Below, one piece after another: positions 47,161 to 57,839 of a DNA stretch of 64,000 bases; position 1 is the stretch's first letter; each line of letters starts with the position of its first letter. The translations under genes were made by a program, and so were the position numbers. The notes under the pieces were generated by a model. That model searched no databases. It was given only the letters and a program-made list of their open reading frames with translations, and had not been told where the DNA came from. Source of the DNA: Neurospora tetrasperma FGSC 2508 (taxonomy: Eukaryota > Ascomycota > Sordariomycetes > Sordariales > Sordariaceae); assembly GCF_000213175.1 (NCBI RefSeq), contig NW_009799102.1, forward strand, positions 2,456,309-2,520,308, in the 5' to 3' direction.

Positions 47161-49681
47161 CTAGCGAAAGTTGATGACAGCAAGCTGCGACATTGTTAGC
47201 ACAAGTCCACAAACCCGGACGAAGATTGTACGTACCCGACTATTTAGGCCATAGACCAGCTTTCCTCCCTCTGCATCCCAGCCAAGGCAGGGTGCGAGAA
47301 TCTCGTCCGCTTCTGCGCCTGTTTTGGGGCTCCTCCATCCCGGATGGGATTCCTTGTTCCAGCTCGCGTAAGGCACCGTTGGATCATCAAGCTTCCACAC
47401 CAAGACCCTGTCCGCGGTTGCTCCGGCAATGTAAGTGCCGTCGGGGGTCATTGCGATGCTAGCAATCTGATCGGCCATCGTCATCGAGTACTTTGCCTTG
47501 TTGTCAGCGTTGCGCACGTTCCATATGCAGATGGCGCCATCTTCCCCACTGGACGCAAGCAATCTTTCATCTTCCTCCGGCTCGCGGTCCAAGGGCTGCC
47601 ATAAAAGACCGGTGATGTTTCCGATATGGGCGCTGATGGACCGTCGTTGACCCGCTTGGTCCCAGATCTAAGGAGTAGAGTGTTAGTAGAGGTTCAGATG
47701 TTGTTGTTTTCTTGTTTGCAGTGTCCCACTTACATGTATGACGCCTTTTTCAGTGGCAGTAGCAATAAGCCCCGTCTTTGCGTCGTATTTGATCTGACTG
47801 AAACTTTCGTCCTTGTCGGTGTCAAACTCTCTGCCAGGCTCGATACCCTTCTCTTCACAGCGCAGGGCGACCAAGCAATCACCTCCACAAATTACAAACT
47901 CGGTCTCGCTAACCCAGCAAACATCGAGAACACTATCGTCGAGAGTGCGTTCAAGGAGGTGAGAGACCGAGTTTGCGGTCGACAGCGAGAACACAGTGAC
48001 CATTATGCCGCGGCTATCGAGACTAACGCCCAAAATCAAGTCTTTGTTAGGGCTCCAACGCAACTTGATGACGGGAGGGTCGACGCCATCGAAGCGGTGG
48101 ATAGGCGAGCCATTGACATCCCAGATGCTGACACGCGACTTGCCCCCATGATCCACAGCCAGAGCAATGGCAGTACCATCGGCATTCCAGGCAAGTGACG
48201 AGACGGTGGACGACTTGAGGACGTCCTGCTCGGTGAGGCTGGAGAAGCTGGAGTTGAGCGTGAAAGGGGGGGCCGTGCGGTCGTCCACGTGACCTGCAGG
48301 GATGTCGGCCACTGGGGCGTCTCCACGCGAGAGAGTCCAAAGACGGGCTAGCGCCTCGGTCCCGGCAACCGCCAAGATGGATGGGTTGCTGGGGTTCCAC
48401 TCGCAGAACAGCGCCAGCGGCGAAGCAATCGGATTTTCGGCCATCTGGTCCTGGCTTGTTGATAGTTCTGATTCTGTGCTCTCGTCGGCGCCCATGCGCA
48501 GGAATACCGTTGCCGGCGTGAGATCTAGCGGCTCTTCTGTCTGCGTGCCCTTCTCTGGGCCCTCGGTGCGTGGTGGTGGAGATGCGGCCTGCTCACCCTC
48601 CAGGGGCGACGGGTAGGCATGGTTGTTGTTGACATTGCTGCTACTCGAGTTGTTGTTGTTGTTGTTGTTGTTATTGTTGTTGCTGCTGCTGCTGCTGTTG
48701 TCTGCGTGAGAGTCGATTTCCATGGGCGTCGTAGCTGATTCCGCCCCATTTCCGTTCTCGTTGCCATTGCTCAGCCTTTGTCGCTTTGCTGGCGTTCCGT
48801 TGCGCAAAACATGATGCGGCCGCTCACTCCCGCGTTTTCGCGCATTTCCATTCTCAATCTCGGTCTCAGCTTCCGACTCATCTTCCTCCTCCATATCCTC
48901 CACCGATTCATTGGGTGCTGGTTCAAACTTGAGAGGCCCGAACACACCGCGGGCGCTCTCGGCTGCTGCTTGCCCTTCACGGGTGTCCTGCTAAAATGTC
49001 AGCAAAAAAACTGGACCCCATGACAGCGCTGCAACCGCTGCAGCCACAGGAGCCGACTCCCACCGGGGGGTTTCCGGGTGTGCCAGAGGGCAGCGCACAA
49101 TGACGCCGCCCGGCCATCTAGGTCATGCCGAATTGAAGCCGATACAGATTTTTGGAGAGCAGCGGATCGAGCAGCAAATGCTAAGGAAAGCGCGCGGCTA
49201 TCGTACCTGGTTGGCTTCCGCAAATTTCCTTTGGTAGTCTTCATAGATAAGGCCCTTGTTCAACAAGGACACCAGCGCGTACGTGTGCACATGCTTTGCA
49301 AAGTCAAATTTCCTGTGGGGAGCCTGCACTCGCCATTCTTTCTGGAGCTTGGCAGCAGTGTCTCGATAATCTGTGGAACAAAAGACGGTGCGCGCGGTTA
49401 GTCTCGCAAGGCGGGAAAAAGAAATATACCAACCGCCAAGGGCCATGCGCCTTGGAGGGATTCAAGAAAAGCAGACATACTGGACTCGAGTAGATATCTA
49501 TAAGACGCGAGATGGCAAGTCCATCGTCAGTACTTTGCCATGCCATGAATAGCCCCAAGCCTAGGGAGGGAGAGTGCGCCGAGTCTTGACACTTGACAAG
49601 CAGCGCAGAGGGTGGCGGGGAGGGATGGGCGAACCTCCAAACGAGATAGTTCACTCGGTCCGTGTCCAGTAGTTCCTTCAT
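47161..49681 (-). CDS. SIF2: LisH-WD40 corepressor subunit, SIF2/TBL1 family, 646 aa, six exons
   Basis: The family bridges histone deacetylases and corepressors in the nucleus (Sif2 of yeast Set3C; TBL1/TBLR1 of SMRT/NCoR). Exons are 49681-49635, 49497-49481, 49370-49207, 48990-47734, 47667-47236 and 47184-47161. The total is 1941 nt with consistent phases. Most donors are GTATGT, GTACG or GTAAGT; the first is a weak GTTCGC. Exon 2 is a 17-nt microexon supplying the conserved YLLES of the LisH motif (residues about 4-36: LLDTDRVNYLVWRYLLESNY, then RDTAAKL). Residues 37-76 match the F-box-like neighbour region. Residues 77-260 are disordered and acidic, with a basic TPAKRQRL (about 142-149, possible nuclear signal) and an S/N homopolymer tract (about 174-199). 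WD40 repeats fill about 262-646, ending in the family's C-terminal VINFR. An in-frame TGA precedes the ATG. The 51-nt last intron has no stop and keeps frame if retained. Confidence 0.93.
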
Positions 49682-50241
49682 CGTCGTCGTCGTCGTCAGT
49701 CACGGGCAGATTGCCGGGGCGGCGAGCGATTGGACACTGGTTGTGAAAACGGGTCGAAGGCGACAAATATGTACTGGTCGGCGCGGTCCAGGGAACGACC
49801 AGGCGCGGCAAATGGGTATCAGGTACTGTAGCGCGCTTTCAAGAATGCCGAATCTGTAGCTCCGTCGAAAGTGTTTACGCTTGGAACGGCGACGCTGAGG
49901 GTTGGTTGCGGAGGGCGAACGGCAGGATGGGATGGGGGTTAGATTTGTGGTAGATTTGGCTGGATTTGGCTTTGGCCTCTGGGACTGGAACGGTGGGTAA
50001 CGGGAGGGCCCCGGGCAGTGCGGATTTCGAGGTGTTCCACCGCAGCGCAGGGCCAGGCAGTGGACGGCAGGTGGGAGTGGGTGCCGCCGTGGGTGCACTG
50101 GGTGGGCAGGTGGGCGAGCTGCTTCGTTCGGTTCTTGCCCGGCTGCTCAGATGCTGCATCGAAATGGAGGACAAGGAAGGTACCTCCCGTCCACGAAGGC
50201 CTTGCCCCCGGTCCGGTCGTTGCCCTGGCGGTCCTGGGCCT

Positions 50242-50268
50242 TGCTGCTGCTGCTGCTGCTGCTGCTGC
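50242..50268 (+). repeat. (TGC)9 microsatellite
   Basis: Nine TGC units, equivalent to (GCA)9 on the SIF2 strand, about 560 bases upstream of the SIF2 start codon. Confidence 0.95.
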
Positions 50269-51219
50269 GCGTTTAGGCGAGTGCTAAGATGCAGGCCGCG
50301 CGCTAGTCCCTTTTGGGATATGGAGAAAATGGAACTGCAAAGTGCCACGCCCGCTTGCCCAAGACAGCAGACAGACAGTTTCAATTTCGACACTTGCAAT
50401 CGACGATTTCAGTGTGTTAGCAAATCACGAGAGGAGACAGCATTGGCAGCGAATCCGCGTCAATCATGGCAGCGCAAGTATTTACACTAGGTATCAAAGA
50501 CCGACAGGAGAGGGGGACTTCGATGAGGAACAGGGGTCATCCAGCCCATATGGAGAACCCCCCTTCCTTCATATTGCTGATGTCGCCTCACCTCACTCTT
50601 GGACAACCAACATGTACAGCTTGTCCACCATTTAATGTGCATATGTATCGCGGAATAAGAAGGTGCGGTATTCGACTCTGAGCGATGTGATCAATGCGCT
50701 TCACGGCTACGTAGCCTTCTAACAGGCAACTTTATGTCATGTTTGCTGCTTTCATTTGTTGTCCCATTGCTGACGAGTCTTTTATCCGATCAGTTAAAGG
50801 AATGGGATGGCAGTTGTTTCGCGTTCCATCGCATATGACGATCCATCTTTTGGGGTTCTGGATGCCCGGGCCAGTCGAACATTAGGTTGGCCGGGATATG
50901 ATGGGTCAGGATTCAGTCCCAGGCGATTGTGCCGTGTGTCGTTTGATCCGCAGCATTGAGGTGCCTCTACCTAGAAGGGTAGGAAGTGGGATGCAAGTCG
51001 CCCTTCTGCCTTTGACCTGCTTTTAAACGATTGCACATTGCACATGTGCGCCGTTACTGTACGAACTGCAAACGCTCAACTCATGAAACTTGGAGGTCGT
51101 TTCAACAATATTTATCATGGTTCGCAGATGACAGTGCCATTGCCTCCCTTTACACTACACTACACTAAATTCCCGGCTCCCAAGGCTCCTGTTCGCGAGG
51201 TGACGATCCCTTTCTCACA

Positions 51220-51876
51220 TTGGCCCAACGTGTAACCAACCATCAATCAGCCAGTGACGATGATCTAGTGTGTGCGACAGACCCAATCTCGCCCCCCTCC
51301 CCGGCCGAGCGACGGGAATGGCTTTCCAGAGCACGCGAATCTACTCACCAAGCTCTCCATCCACCTCGTTTTGCGATTGCTCCCTCAACCTGGGCTGGCC
51401 CGTCTGAAATTCGGACAAGTAGAACTGGCTTCGATTCTGTTGCAGCGTCGTGTGTTGCAGACCTGCTCCCTGGAGGAACAAAGCCCTGGCGTTCCATTTC
51501 TAGGCTGTCCTCCTCTCTCCGTGTCTCGCCAATTGCCATCCATCGAATGGGCGGCCAATCAGCACGGCCACTGGAAAGGGTCGCTACTGGGCAAGGGTGC
51601 CAAGGGACCAAGGCCCGGGGCTCTTCGATCTCGACCAGCTGCCGCAACGATTGGCTGGAGTTGGTTTTGACGTGCCTTTTTCATCACAAACAGCCCGATG
51701 GTTCGTTTCAGGGGTACAAGTACAAGCGTCCCGCTCTGCCCCCACACCTTTTTGGGATGGACACTGCCGGTATCGAGACTGCGACCCTCTTTTTTCCCCC
51801 TCAAGCCCGAAGAAGCGAACGCACTCTGTGGCACGCGTGTTTTGTGCAGAGACGTCGAATGCAACGCCTGAATTAA
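51220..51876 (+). CDS. Doubtful 218-codon open frame
   Basis: This is the longest unexplained open frame in the divergent spacer. Its translation is rich in S, R, P and A, with no signal peptide, membrane segment or domain that I recognise, and long frames are open on the opposite strand over the same interval (51345-51924). That pattern is more typical of GC-rich non-coding DNA than of a gene. It is listed only because of its length. Confidence 0.15.
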   Translation: MAQRVTNHQSASDDDLVCATDPISPPSPAERREWLSRARESTHQALHPPRFAIAPSTWAGPSEIRTSRTGFDSVAASCVADLLPGGTKPWRSISRLSSSLRVSPIAIHRMGGQSARPLERVATGQGCQGTKARGSSISTSCRNDWLELVLTCLFHHKQPDGSFQGYKYKRPALPPHLFGMDTAGIETATLFFPPQARRSERTLWHACFVQRRRMQRLN

Positions 51877-52289
51877 ATTGTCGGGGCAACGACCGCTAAA
51901 CGGCTCGCTGATGATAAGTTTCATCTCTGCAGTACATGTGTTTTTTTTCTAGGGCATGATCGCTCTTTGTCTTCTTTGTCTCTCTGCCGACTTGACCAAA
52001 TTCGGGGCAATCGTACTACACTGTGTAGGTAGTGTAGAAGGTTTATTTATCTGTGGGACCACCTCTATGGGAGTGCGATTCCATCATCAACCCAAACTAG
52101 GTCCAAGCCACACAGTTGGATTAAGCTAGAAGTGTGTAAGCTCCTGCTGGAACTTCGTGTCGCTATGGTTATCTTCTGCTTTGTCGTAGAACAAGTTGGA
52201 CGGAACAGACCCCCTTGCATTCTTGGTATGTCGGTTAACGATACGACAGTCCCAGGCTCTCCGAGCACTGGAGTCCAAGAGAAGGGGGA

Positions 52290-52303
52290 GGGGGGGGGGG
52301 GGG
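52290..52303 (+). repeat. G14 homopolymer
   Basis: A run of 14 G, preceded by GGGGGA. Possible sequencing-length uncertainty. Confidence 0.9.
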
Positions 52304-52855
52304 TTTAGAAATGGAATTGAAAAGTCAAGTTGACACACTCATCCAGTGGCCCTATGTGTTTCTTGTTGAGATACTCTCATTGTCTTCGCCGCATGATCCG
52401 GATCGGTTCATGTTCTTTGTCCTCCCCTCGGTCTGACTGCTGCTGAGCTGTGACGGATGCTGTTACATGGTGCTGGATTCAAGGTTCCCGCTTTGTCAAG
52501 AGGCAGGTACGTACCGGCTGCAGGCCCGATGGAGCACCATGATGGCATGGCATTGGGCAATCTCCATACCCTTAAGTGGGCCACGATCCAATTCTCCAGT
52601 GACACATGATCGGCGGGCCGCCCGTTGCTTGACACCTGAGGCAACAACTGCAGTTCGGCTCTAGAACCTTGCCGGCCAGGCCACGGGACATTCCGAGACC
52701 AGCTACACTACGAACAGACACGGACCCGCCAGGGCGCGACGGCCTGCAGCTTGACTGAGCTTCTCTGACAAGCGACAGGTGACGGACGACCCCTCGATGT
52801 CGCAGCCAGCACGAACTCGACGATCATGCTCTGATTGCGACGATATCTTATTTCA

Positions 52856-52883
52856 TACTACTACTATTACTACTACTACCACT
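52856..52883 (+). repeat. ACT/ATT triplet microsatellite in the 5' region of the TMEM115-like gene
   Basis: (TACTAC)n-type run ending about 47 bases before the ATG at 52930, so it probably lies in the 5' UTR. Confidence 0.8.
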
Positions 52884-52929
52884 TCATAGACGATACCCAG
52901 GCCATTAGATACTAAACATAATCACCGCC

Positions 52930-54125
52930 ATGCCGCCACGAATAAACCTCCCGCCCGTGACGCGCATCAGCCTCCTCGCCCTCGGCCTCCAGTCCGTCCT
53001 CAGCGCTGCCATCCGATACCGCCAGTGGACGGCGCACTCCGAGATTGTCATCCCATATCTCAACCTGATTCCTCAACTATCGCTCGTCTACCCGTGGACC
53101 TTTGTGACAACCACCCTCGTCGAGAGCAACATCTTCACCTTCAGTATCGCAGCCCTGACCCTCTACCATGGCGGTCGTTACCTTGAGCGCGCCTGGTCCT
53201 CGCGCGAGCTCGCCAAATTCCTGCTCGTCACCTCCCTGATCCCGAACGCTCTCTGCTTTGCCACCTTGATCCTCTTCTTCACCTTTACCAGGAACGAGCG
53301 ATGGACGTACGTACACGATCCAAACCAGCTAACACGCATTGCTGCTTTACTATGGCTGGCTAACCCTTTGCTGTTTACAGACTCATGACCATCGCCGGCA
53401 CCATCTCCCTCCAGATCTCCTTCCTCGTCGCTTTCAGCCAGCTCGTCCCCGCCCATACCGTCACCCTCTTCCGCGGCATCCTCTCGCTCCGTGTGCCCCG
53501 CTTCCCACTTCTCTACATTGGCGTCGTGACGGCCCTGTGCCTCACCCCCATGCTCACGAGCGTATCTTTCCTACTCGCCGTCTACGGCTTCATCACAAGC
53601 TGGACCTACCTCCGTTTCTACAAGGCCGTCTTTCCCGACCTCGACCAGTCCCAGACGAGCTCCCTCCGCGGTGACGCCAGCGAGACCTTTGCCTTTGCCG
53701 AGTTCTTCCCCGGTCCCGTCCGGCCCGTGGTTGCGGGCATCTCTGAGAACGTCTTCAACATGCTGGTCGCCATGCGCGTCTGCACGCCTTTTACGCAAGA
53801 TCACATCTCAGCCGCGCGAGGCGACAATGCCTTCTCGCACCACAGCCATCAACGCGGCGTGCCCGGCAGCGCAAGAGCCGAGGCTGAGCGTAGGAGGGCG
53901 CTGGCTCTCAAAGCTCTCGACCAACGTCTGCATGCTGCTACCGCCGGCGCCGCCGCTCGCGCTTCGAGTAACCCAGCCCCGCCCGCTGTTCAGCCCCCCG
54001 CTCCATCGGCTACCGGCCCAACCGTCCAGACACAACCGCAGGCGAATACGCAAAAGACGATGACGGCGCAGACGGGCGATGCGGGCTCCAGCTCCGATAA
54101 TGACGGCAGCAGAAGCAACGCTTGA
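52930..54125 (+). CDS. TMEM115: TMEM115/DUF1751-family multi-span membrane protein, 373 aa, two exons
   Basis: Members of this rhomboid-like, protease-inactive family (human TMEM115, yeast YOL107W) are Golgi membrane proteins linked to retrograde traffic and glycosylation. Exons are 52930-53306 and 53381-54125. The 74-nt intron begins GTACGT, contains GCTAAC near its end and finishes TTTACAG. The joined codon gives ...RNERWTLMTIAGT. Hydrophobic segments lie at about 10-28, 57-78, 96-119, 129-149 and 168-203 (probably two). Family landmarks are YPWTFVTTTLVESN (54-67) and GGRYLERAWSS (81-91) after the second segment, and FAFAEFFP...RPVVAGIS near 229-247. Residues from about 262 form a cytosolic-type tail rich in A, P, Q and S. 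An in-frame TAG lies 24 bases upstream of the ATG, which has a favourable CACCGCCATGC context. Length is normal for fungal members. Confidence 0.9.
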
Positions 54126-55018
54126 ATATGAATAAGAAACGCCAAAAAATACTGCAACGGTCAGCTTGATTAGACGCATCTATTATAGGGGCGGGGGAAA
54201 AGTTCAACGAGGAGATCCTGTCATGGAACAGCGTGGCCTACGATTTACGCGATAATCATCCGTGAGAACGTGCGGGACTATATTGACCGAGACTGCATTG
54301 ATACCCGATCTGAATTATTCTCGAAGAGATTGCGGACGCATGCCACCATACCTTTGGCGATATGTCATTCATGAAGAACGAAGCCACCTAGGAAGGAAGT
54401 ACTACTCGCAGAAGGAGTCAGAGGAGGAGGGGCAGCAGTACGAGAAGTGGGAGGAACAGAACCAAGAGGAGAGGAAGTGAAATATCAAGACCCAAGGTTG
54501 TGGGTGTGCGTCCAACCCAGTAGATCTGAGAAGTGGAAACCTCCAACTGACGTCTGTCACGTACAGCATAAGCATAATCAGAGAACAGAAAGTAGCAACT
54601 GCTCGAAGAGAGCCAGAATTACCAAGAATCTTTTATAAGTTATGTTTTGATTCATGAAAACTCGATCGCAAAGGACTGATGGCTTGCATGCCATTAGTTG
54701 CCAGATGTGTTGGAGATATTGTCCAAGTTTATCATCAGCACGCTGAGAACACGAAGGACAGAATACGCCCCACCCGACTTTGACTTTGCGCATATATTCT
54801 CGTAAAACAACAATTATGTTCCGAGTTTCTCATTCACTTGTTCATCCTGCCATGATACTACTTGTGGCTCAATTTCGAGGTGATGTCTTTTCTAGGATCA
54901 CATTGAAACTTGACCATTGTCTATTTCGTCCCTCTTTTCTCTCAAAACACCCCCTTTCAGCTATGTCATTACCTTTTCTTGACCAAGAAGTAGGTTGAAA
55001 GAAAGCTCAAACATTTTG

Positions 55019-55077
<59 letters not shown>

Positions 55078-55463
55078 GCCTTCCCATTTGGTCTCCTTTA
55101 CAACTGTTGAACTTGTTGATTTGCACAATTTTCTCGTAGCAGAAGTCCGCAAAGTCGATGGGAAGGGTACGCGAAGTCCTGCCAAACATCCAAGTTTTCT
55201 GGTACCTTGACACAAACTGATGTAGTTGTAAAATTGAACCAAAAACGTGAATTGCAAAACTTTTATAACAGATTGCATCATGCGTACATTCGTCTCTGGA
55301 GTACCGTCGTCTACTTGAACATGAACCTTTTCTGCCCAAAATCATCCTAGATACAAGCTTTCTCTTAAAATGTTTCCAACTTGGTCCACAGTTGTGTCAT
55401 GTCACGACGAGGGTTTTCATTTAAGCTAAACCGTATTGGCACTTGTATTGACTTGTCTCATGT
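54126..55463. other. Gene-poor stretch downstream of the TMEM115-like gene
   Basis: Should contain that gene's 3' UTR. A short frame at 54262-54480 ends in an E/Q-rich tail but has no recognisable features. The long A-run at 55019-55073 lies here. Confidence 0.5.
55019..55073 (+). repeat. A55 homopolymer
   Basis: 55 consecutive A between ACATTTTG and CCTTGCC. It is far longer than expected by chance and could be the tail of a retroposed sequence (LINE, SINE or processed copy) inserted in plus orientation. I could not identify a body upstream or a clear target duplication. Length may be imprecise. Confidence 0.9.
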
Positions 55464-56766
55464 TCAATTTTGGTTTAGTCTCACGACCATTAGCCAGCTC
55501 TGAAGGCTGCGAACCGTTTTCCTTATTTGTGCAATCCTCTCTCTTGCTTTCCCTCGAAAAGTCCTTCTAGTTTCTCCTCTGTTCATAGGTATGTTCTCAT
55601 CATCCTCGGACACTATATCATCATCAGACGCCAACCCATCGCAATCATCATCCACTCTCTTCGTCCTCTATGCCATTACCGTCATCATCTTGTTCCACTC
55701 CCCAGCGAAAGCGACAGCGGCCCCGGGCTCGACGCCGGCAACAAAACGAGGATAGAGATAGTAGCAATAGTAACTAGGACCGATGTAGGTATCCTAGCCG
55801 GCGAAATAACAGCTGGTGTCTTGATAGCGTCACACATCATTTCCCTATTCTCTTCCTTTTAACCAGAATAGCTTCCTAGCAACAGGTGCGTGGTTAATGA
55901 GAGTGCGGTTGTCTAAATTGGTATGAAGACTAGCCCAGTTTGATCAATACCTAAACATGATTCCTGGATGAAATAAAATGAAGCAACATTGAGGATGACG
56001 AAGAGGAAGAGAAAGAAGAGGAACAGATGGGAGGGGAGAGGATATGGGGACAAGTGGTGATGGAAAGAACCACCTGTGTTAGTTCAAGTGAGTATGTGAA
56101 AGAGTTCGGGAATGGTTGGGTAGAGGAGGAAGAGTGGGAAAGTGAAAGAATATATGATGGCGGGACTGCAAATCGACGATAGATATATAACTAGTGATGT
56201 CGTAAATAAAGGAGGGCAACGAGGTGGCACTGATTGTCACGATACCCAAGATGAAAATAGTGTGGATAACGTTGAAGAGGAAGGAGAGGATACTGACGTT
56301 GGCGACACCGATGACAATGATTTTGTCGACTATGCTGGCAACGAAAGTGAAATGAAAGAAGAGTACAGCGACAAAGACTCCATGGCGATGTTGAAGACGA
56401 TGAGGGGGGAAAGGAGGATGTAAGATATGATGGCTAAAGGGAAAGGAAGGTAAGTGTTGTTCTTATCAAGAATATTATGGAACATGGATCGAGCGAGAGT
56501 CAAGGAAGGGGACGATAAAGACGGTGGTCAAGATGGTATATTATAAGTTGTTTCTTGATGAGAATGAAAATGAGGCTGACGGTAATGGTGGGAACCAATA
56601 TCAAGTTTCAGGGGAGGTGTACCTGGATGTTGAAGAGGATTGGACTCATACGTACCAGCAACGTTCTCAAGCTTTTTGTGAAATAACCTCCGGTATCCAG
56701 GTTAGAAAGAGGCACTGTCGTCATCTGCTGATTATAGCCCGCCCAACTCGGAAACCAAACCAGTGA
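55464..56766. pseudogene. Cluster of acidic open frames, possible decayed gene(s)
   Basis: On the plus strand three successive frames (about 55980-56179, 56142-56423 and 56524-56766) encode D/E-rich peptides such as NVEEEGEDTDVGDTDDNDF, switching frame between them. On the minus strand 55655-55464 is another acidic-then-basic frame (DDDCDGLASDDDIVSEDD...). No splice arrangement that I can defend joins them and no family is recognised. This may be a frameshifted relic of an acidic protein gene, or simply purine-rich DNA. Confidence 0.25.
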
Positions 56767-56877
56767 CTACGACCTCAGATTGACGTCAATTAGTGATCGA
56801 AAACCGCTTGAACCAAGATAGCTTCTGTTCCACAAGATTTCATCTCGCAAAGATTGGATCGAGTCACACTGTTCAAG

Positions 56878-56896
56878 GTCAGTCAGTCAGTCAGTT
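56878..56896 (+). repeat. (TCAG)n microsatellite
   Basis: Four to five tandem TCAG units. Confidence 0.8.
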
Positions 56897-57790
56897 CATC
56901 AGGACCTCATTCGAACCATAGGTGGGCAAGTCTTGCCCTCAAACAGATCAAGTCTCAGCCTCTCTCGTTCCAAACCCAGCAGCACACGGGCTGAACCCGC
57001 AATCAATCCGAAATGAGATTTTTTTTCCAGCCATGATAATCTCCTTGAAGGAAGAACGGGGAACACATTACTGAGACACGAAAGACTTACTCAGTGATCC
57101 GTTGTGCCCGCACAAGGGAAGTAGTGCACATTCCCTACCAAGTCGGGCACCGGGTCCAATACCTCGTGGTTTTTGACTTGTTACCCCAAGTAGGCGTTGT
57201 TGCCTCTTCAATATCACTGAGATATATGTACTGTGGTATGCGAGGTGAAGGGCAAAGGGACGAGAGGTAAGGGTTCGTTATCTGCCTGCTTCACGTCAGG
57301 AGTCAGTGAACCGCCTCAGATCAAGCCACAAATTTGCTGCTGATTGACGCTTGTATCATCTGCGAAAGGAGGTAGGATGAGGCGTTCTTGTGGCTACCCG
57401 TCCAGCCAAAGAGGGAACGCACGCATAAAAGTTGCGCGGCGTCTTCCCTAAGCTACTTGCCCAGAGTGTGTGTAGCGTTTGTCCTTGGACGGGAAAAAAC
57501 TATCCAGATTGTGGCTTGATGGGTAGTAAGTAGTAGCAAGCAATATCCTCCCACACCGCGCATCAAAGACGTACGTATGCAGGTAACTCGAGTGCTGTAA
57601 CGTCGTCAGATGCCACCGGATTCCGTCACTCGTCATCCCTTCATGAACCCGCCGCATCCATTCCACATCATACACCCGATCCATGGCCCCGTCTGGTCTA
57701 CTCATCCATCATGACAATGATAAGTATGTAGTGACCTGGTAGCACAAAACCGCCAGACAGTCGGCAGACGAGACCAGCAGAACGGAACAA

Positions 57791-57839
57791 CAGACAGACA
57801 AACAGACAGAGAGACGGACAGACGGACGAGAGAGACAGG
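57791..57839 (+). repeat. (CAGA)n/(GACG)n microsatellite
   Basis: Degenerate run of CAGACAGACA, GAGACGGACAGACGGACG type. It produces the S/V/C-rich segment of the minus-strand frame at 57709-58182, which is why that frame is not called. Confidence 0.85.

Larger units (their letters stand above)
49682..52929. other. 3.2-kb divergent intergenic region
   Basis: It separates the minus-strand SIF2-like gene from the plus-strand TMEM115-like gene and should hold both promoters and 5' UTRs. It contains a (TGC)9 microsatellite, a G-run and an ACT microsatellite (listed separately). The frame at 49875-50399 on the minus strand (174 aa with a Q9 tract) lies upstream of SIF2 and could be an upstream ORF or chance. 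I recognise no TATA or other core promoter element with confidence. Confidence 0.5.

Noticed and set aside
48640-48710. GTT/GCT triplet run as a possible microsatellite outside genes
   Set aside because: It is the S/N homopolymer tract encoded by exon 4 of the SIF2-like gene.
49875-50399. 174-codon minus-strand frame with a Q9 tract
   Set aside because: Built around the (TGC)9 repeat and low-complexity P/S/R sequence, with long frames open on the other strand. It could at most be an upstream ORF of the SIF2-like gene.
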